Part shown: positions 13,660-15,968 of the stretch, piece by piece
Numbering within the stretch: the stretch's first letter is position 1
Layout: each line of letters opens with the position of its first letter
From: an uncultured Oscillospiraceae bacterium
GTDB taxonomy: Bacteria; Bacillota; Clostridia; Oscillospirales; Ruminococcaceae
Length of the DNA stretch: 15,968 nt
Assembly: GCA_910579545.1 (NCBI GenBank)
Contig: CAJTVI010000060.1
Span: forward strand, 1 to 15,968
Direction: 5' to 3'
The notes under the pieces: generated by a model
Told to the model about the DNA's origin: nothing
The model's input: only the letters and a program-made list of their open reading frames with translations
The model's database searches: none
Program-made: the position numbers and the translations under genes

Positions 13660-15165
13660 ATGCCCCGGCAGTTTATCATCCTCATGGCCGACACCGTGCG
13701 CACCGATATGCTCGGCTGCTACGGCAACCCGGCCATGCACACCCCCAACCTCGACCGGCTCTGCGCCCAGGGGGTGCGCTACACCAACGCCTACAGCTGC
13801 CAGCCCGTCTGCGGGCCGGCCCGCAGCGCCATCTTTACCGGGCTGTTCCCGCATTCCAATGGGGTAGTGGCAAACTCGCTGCCCCTGGGCGACAACGTAA
13901 AAACCGTCGGCCAGCGCCTGGCCGACGCCGGCGTCCACTGCGGCTATATCGGCAAATGGCATCTGGACGGGGGCGACTATTTTGGCAACGGCCGCTGCCC
14001 CGAGGGCTTCGACCCTGAATACTGGTACGATATGCGGTGCTATCTCGAGGAGCTCCCGGAGCAGGACCGGATGCGCAGCCGCCGCAGCGCCACCGCCTTT
14101 GACCCGGACTGGACCGCCGATAAGACCTACGCCGGGCGCTGCACCGACCGGGCGCTGCGCTTTTTGCAGGCCAACCGGGGCGCCGATTTCTTTCTCACCG
14201 TCTCCTACGACGAGCCCCATGGTCCCTGCATCTGCCCGCCGCCCTACAACACCATGTACCGCGATACCAAAATGCCCCCCAGCCCCAATTATGCCGACGA
14301 CCTCTCCCAAAAGCCGCTGATGCAGACCCTCTGGGCCGGAAAGGACGCCGACGCCGACCCCGGGACCCTGCGCAGCTGCGGCGGCGGGCTGAGCCTGTTT
14401 TTAGGGGCCAACAGCTTTATGGACGCGCAGGTGGGCCGGCTGCTGGAGGTGATCGACCGGGACTTCCCAAACGCGATGGTGCTGTTTACCTCCGACCACG
14501 GCGACATGCTGGGCAACCATCGCCTGCAGATGAAAAACGCCGCCATGTACAAGGAGATCGCCAACGTCCCGCTCATCGTGCGGGGCGGGGCGGCGGGGCA
14601 GACGGTCAGCGTCCCGGCCTCCCACATCGACATCCTGCCCACCGTGCTGGAGTACATGGGCCTGCCCATCCCGCGGCTGCTGGAGGGCAAAAGCATGCTG
14701 CGCCAGATTTACGACCCAAGTCAGCGGGTCAACGAGTACGTCTACACCGAGTTTACCCGCTACGAGGTGGACCACGACGGCTTTGGCGGCCTGCAGATGA
14801 TGCGCGGCGTTACCGACGGGCGGTATAAGTTAGTGCTGCACCTGTGCGACACCGACGAATTCTACGACCTGCAGACCGACCCCGCCGAGGTGCACAACCT
14901 CATTGGCAGCGCCGACCATGCCGCGGCCCGCAGCCGGCTGCACGACGCGCTGCTGGAACACATGAACGCCACCCGCGACCCTTACCGGGGCTACCAGTGG
15001 GCCTGCCGGCCCTGGCGTGCGGACAAGCGGCCCCGCTGGGAAAACGACGGCTTTACCCGCCAGCGCGAAAACGAGGAGTACGAGCCCCGCCAGCTGGACT
15101 ACGACACCGGCCTGCCCATGGCCGAGGCCGTGCGCAGCAAGCACCTCTACGACAGCAAAACCTGA
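13660..15165 (+). CDS. Cys-type sulfatase (S1 family), cytoplasmic
   Basis: This 501-residue alkaline-phosphatase-fold sulfatase removes sulfate esters from carbohydrate. The signature CGPARSAIFTG (51-61) places Cys51 as the residue converted to formylglycine. Other active-site elements are Asp11 in MADTVRTDMLG, GKWHLDGG (Lys99, His101), EPHGP (His187), TSDHGDMLG (Asp279, His280), and Lys292 in LQMKNAAMYK. The C-terminal part contains YDLQTDPAEVHNL and an unusual tail rich in Trp, Arg and Tyr. There is no signal peptide, so it acts on imported oligosaccharides. Maturation needs an anaerobic sulfatase-maturating radical-SAM enzyme, which is not in this window. GGGAGGG lies 6 bases before the ATG. 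Its place in a lyase/GH88 locus points to a glycosaminoglycan sulfatase, but the position it attacks (2-O, 4-O or 6-O) cannot be told. Confidence 0.93.
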   Translation: MPRQFIILMADTVRTDMLGCYGNPAMHTPNLDRLCAQGVRYTNAYSCQPVCGPARSAIFTGLFPHSNGVVANSLPLGDNVKTVGQRLADAGVHCGYIGKWHLDGGDYFGNGRCPEGFDPEYWYDMRCYLEELPEQDRMRSRRSATAFDPDWTADKTYAGRCTDRALRFLQANRGADFFLTVSYDEPHGPCICPPPYNTMYRDTKMPPSPNYADDLSQKPLMQTLWAGKDADADPGTLRSCGGGLSLFLGANSFMDAQVGRLLEVIDRDFPNAMVLFTSDHGDMLGNHRLQMKNAAMYKEIANVPLIVRGGAAGQTVSVPASHIDILPTVLEYMGLPIPRLLEGKSMLRQIYDPSQRVNEYVYTEFTRYEVDHDGFGGLQMMRGVTDGRYKLVLHLCDTDEFYDLQTDPAEVHNLIGSADHAAARSRLHDALLEHMNATRDPYRGYQWACRPWRADKRPRWENDGFTRQRENEEYEPRQLDYDTGLPMAEAVRSKHLYDSKT

Positions 15166-15197
15166 CGCCGGGCAAAAAACCGCCAAAAACAAAAAAC

Positions 15198-15229
15198 AGG
15201 GGACGGGCTGTCAAAAAAGCCCGTCCCCT
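15198..15229. terminator. Bidirectional terminator between convergent genes
   Basis: AGGGGACGGGCT (15198-15209) pairs perfectly with AGCCCGTCCCCT (15218-15229) around an 8-base loop. On the minus strand it is followed by GTTTTTTGTTTTTGG, a strong U-tract, ending the transcript of the gene at 15278-15751. On the plus strand only TTATCT follows, so termination after the sulfatase is probably weaker. Confidence 0.85.
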
Positions 15230-15277
15230 TATCTGTGGCCTGCCTTTGGCAAAAGGGCCGCTTTTGGGGCTGCCCGC

Positions 15278-15751
15278 CTAAAAAATTTCAACCCATAAAT
15301 GCTCTTTGCAAAACGCCCCGCATGCTTTTTCAGCCAGCAAAGCAAGCGCCGGGTCGTTCAAAAGAAATGCAAAATAATCTTGCAGCCCCTTTTTTGCAAT
15401 ATAGCATTCGCCTTTTTTGTTCTTTTTGTACTCCAGATAACAGGCCCGGTGCAGATACAGCAGATCTTCCGGGATATCACGGATCCGGGTTTTTTTGGTC
15501 ACCTTCAAAACGTGCTGTTCAAATCCATACGGCGCAAGCAAAGCGGCCGTCAATGAATACTCATACAGTTCCATCCGCTTCCCGCTTGCCAAATAAAACG
15601 GAACGATCGCAATGCCCTCTGCGCCAAGGCCAAGGTGCTTTTCCGGTTTTGTTTCCAGGCAGCCGCAAAACTCCACAAGGTTATATAAAACCTCCCCATC
15701 CGCAAAAAATTTATGCTTCAGGGATTTTACAATTTCCTGCACCGTATCCAT
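15278..15751 (-). CDS. Uncharacterised 157-residue protein
   Basis: I do not recognise this protein. From ATG 15751 it is 157 residues, soluble, with no signal peptide or membrane segment. It is lysine- and leucine-rich, and several cysteines (in EFCGC, HRACYLEY, GECYIAKKG and KACGAFCKE) form no evident metal-binding CxxC pair. The C-terminus is HLWVEIF. The frame continues upstream to a TTG at 15787, but ATG 15751 has GGAGAGG 5 bases upstream and is the better start. Its codons are clearly more AT-rich than those of the sugar locus, suggesting different ancestry. It converges on the sulfatase gene across a terminator and has its own promoter candidate, so it probably is not part of the sugar pathway. 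Confidence 0.7.
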   Translation of the reverse strand: MDTVQEIVKSLKHKFFADGEVLYNLVEFCGCLETKPEKHLGLGAEGIAIVPFYLASGKRMELYEYSLTAALLAPYGFEQHVLKVTKKTRIRDIPEDLLYLHRACYLEYKKNKKGECYIAKKGLQDYFAFLLNDPALALLAEKACGAFCKEHLWVEIF

Positions 15752-15839
15752 AAGCACCTCTCCAAAATCAAGGGGCGGATGGGCCAAAACGCCCGTTCAA
15801 ACACACCGCGGCTCATTTTCGCGCCCTGCGGCATAAAGC

Positions 15840-15875
15840 GGCCGTCCCTGCATCCACTGTATTGCAGGGAGGGCC
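15840..15875. repeat. Inverted repeat upstream of the uncharacterised gene
   Basis: TCCCTGCA (15845-15852) and TGCAGGGA (15863-15870) are perfect arms around a 10-base loop. They extend past one mismatch to GGCC (15840-15843) and GGCC (15872-15875). The repeat covers the -10 of the minus-strand promoter candidate, so it could be an operator. It could also be a weak terminator of a gene beyond the right edge, but no clean T-run follows on either strand. Confidence 0.45.
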
Positions 15876-15884
15876 GTTTGTCAA
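15856..15884 (-). promoter_or_regulatory. Promoter candidate for the uncharacterised gene
   Basis: On the minus strand a perfect TTGACA (15884-15879) is followed after 17 bases by TACAGT (15861-15856), four of six matches to the -10 consensus. Transcription would start near 15849, giving a leader of about 98 bases. A second TTGACA (15928-15923, minus strand) has no good -10 partner. Confidence 0.5.
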
Positions 15885-15968
15885 GGCAGGGCGTCTCCCG
15901 CATTTTTCCTGATGTGTAGGTTTGTCAAAGAGGTGTTACAAAAAAAGGGAAGGAAAGTAAGACCTGTT
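15885..15968. other. Right edge, no gene recognised
   Basis: I find no coding frame here. The plus strand near 15941-15958 is purine-rich (AAAAAAAGGGAAGGAAAG) and could be the leader and ribosome site of a gene starting beyond the window, but no start codon is visible. Confidence 0.3.

Noticed and set aside
15752..15787. Upstream TTG start for the uncharacterised gene at 15787
   Set aside because: The ATG at 15751 is preceded by GGAGAGG at proper spacing, and the extra 12 residues overlap that ribosome site.
1..15968. CRISPR array, tRNA, rRNA, insertion sequence or prophage
   Set aside because: I found no regularly spaced repeats, cloverleaf-like sequences, transposase motifs, integrase genes or terminal inverted repeats. 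The shared CCTGTT at the two window ends is only six bases and is likely chance.

Overview
The window is a GC-rich stretch that looks like a Gram-positive Clostridia genome. A gut Oscillospiraceae/Ruminococcaceae (Subdoligranulum, Gemmiger or Faecalibacterium relative) is my guess. The reasons are strong AGGAGG-type ribosome binding sites, a YesM/YesN-type two-component pair, a lipoprotein sugar-binding protein with a CUT1 transporter that has no ATPase of its own, and high-GC codon use. Genus level is inference, because no rRNA or marker gene is present.

Almost the whole window (584-15165) is one carbohydrate-utilisation locus built around a divergent promoter region at 8200-8503. Reading leftward (minus strand) from it: a solute-binding lipoprotein (6889-8199), a terminator-like hairpin, two ABC permeases (5822-6742, 4979-5809), a long stem-loop, a five-bladed beta-propeller glycosidase-like protein (3776-4834), a GH88 unsaturated glucuronyl hydrolase (2570-3724) and a heparinase II/III-type polysaccharide lyase (584-2557). 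Reading rightward (plus strand): a YesM-type sensor kinase (8504-10228), a YesN-type response regulator (10233-11837), a second, distinct heparinase II/III-like lyase (11827-13617) and a Cys-type sulfatase (13660-15165).

Together these describe uptake and intracellular breakdown of sulfated, uronic-acid-containing oligosaccharides, most plausibly host glycosaminoglycan fragments (heparan, chondroitin or hyaluronan type). None of the five enzymes has a signal peptide, so the cell appears to import oligosaccharides through the CUT1 transporter. Two lyases would then cleave them in the cytoplasm to 4,5-unsaturated products, the sulfatase would remove sulfate, GH88 would remove the unsaturated uronate, and the propeller protein would deal with some remaining linkage. 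The kinase/regulator pair probably senses a ligand outside the cell and controls both arms. Two related palindromes in the divergent region are candidate operators.

The flanks are unrelated. On the left (185-624, plus) lies an MmcQ/YjbR-family gene broken by a single frameshift, whose 3' end overlaps the end of the first lyase gene. On the right (15278-15751, minus) lies an unrecognised 157-residue protein with its own plausible promoter, facing the sulfatase across a bidirectional terminator. I saw no tRNA, rRNA, CRISPR array, transposase or attachment site.
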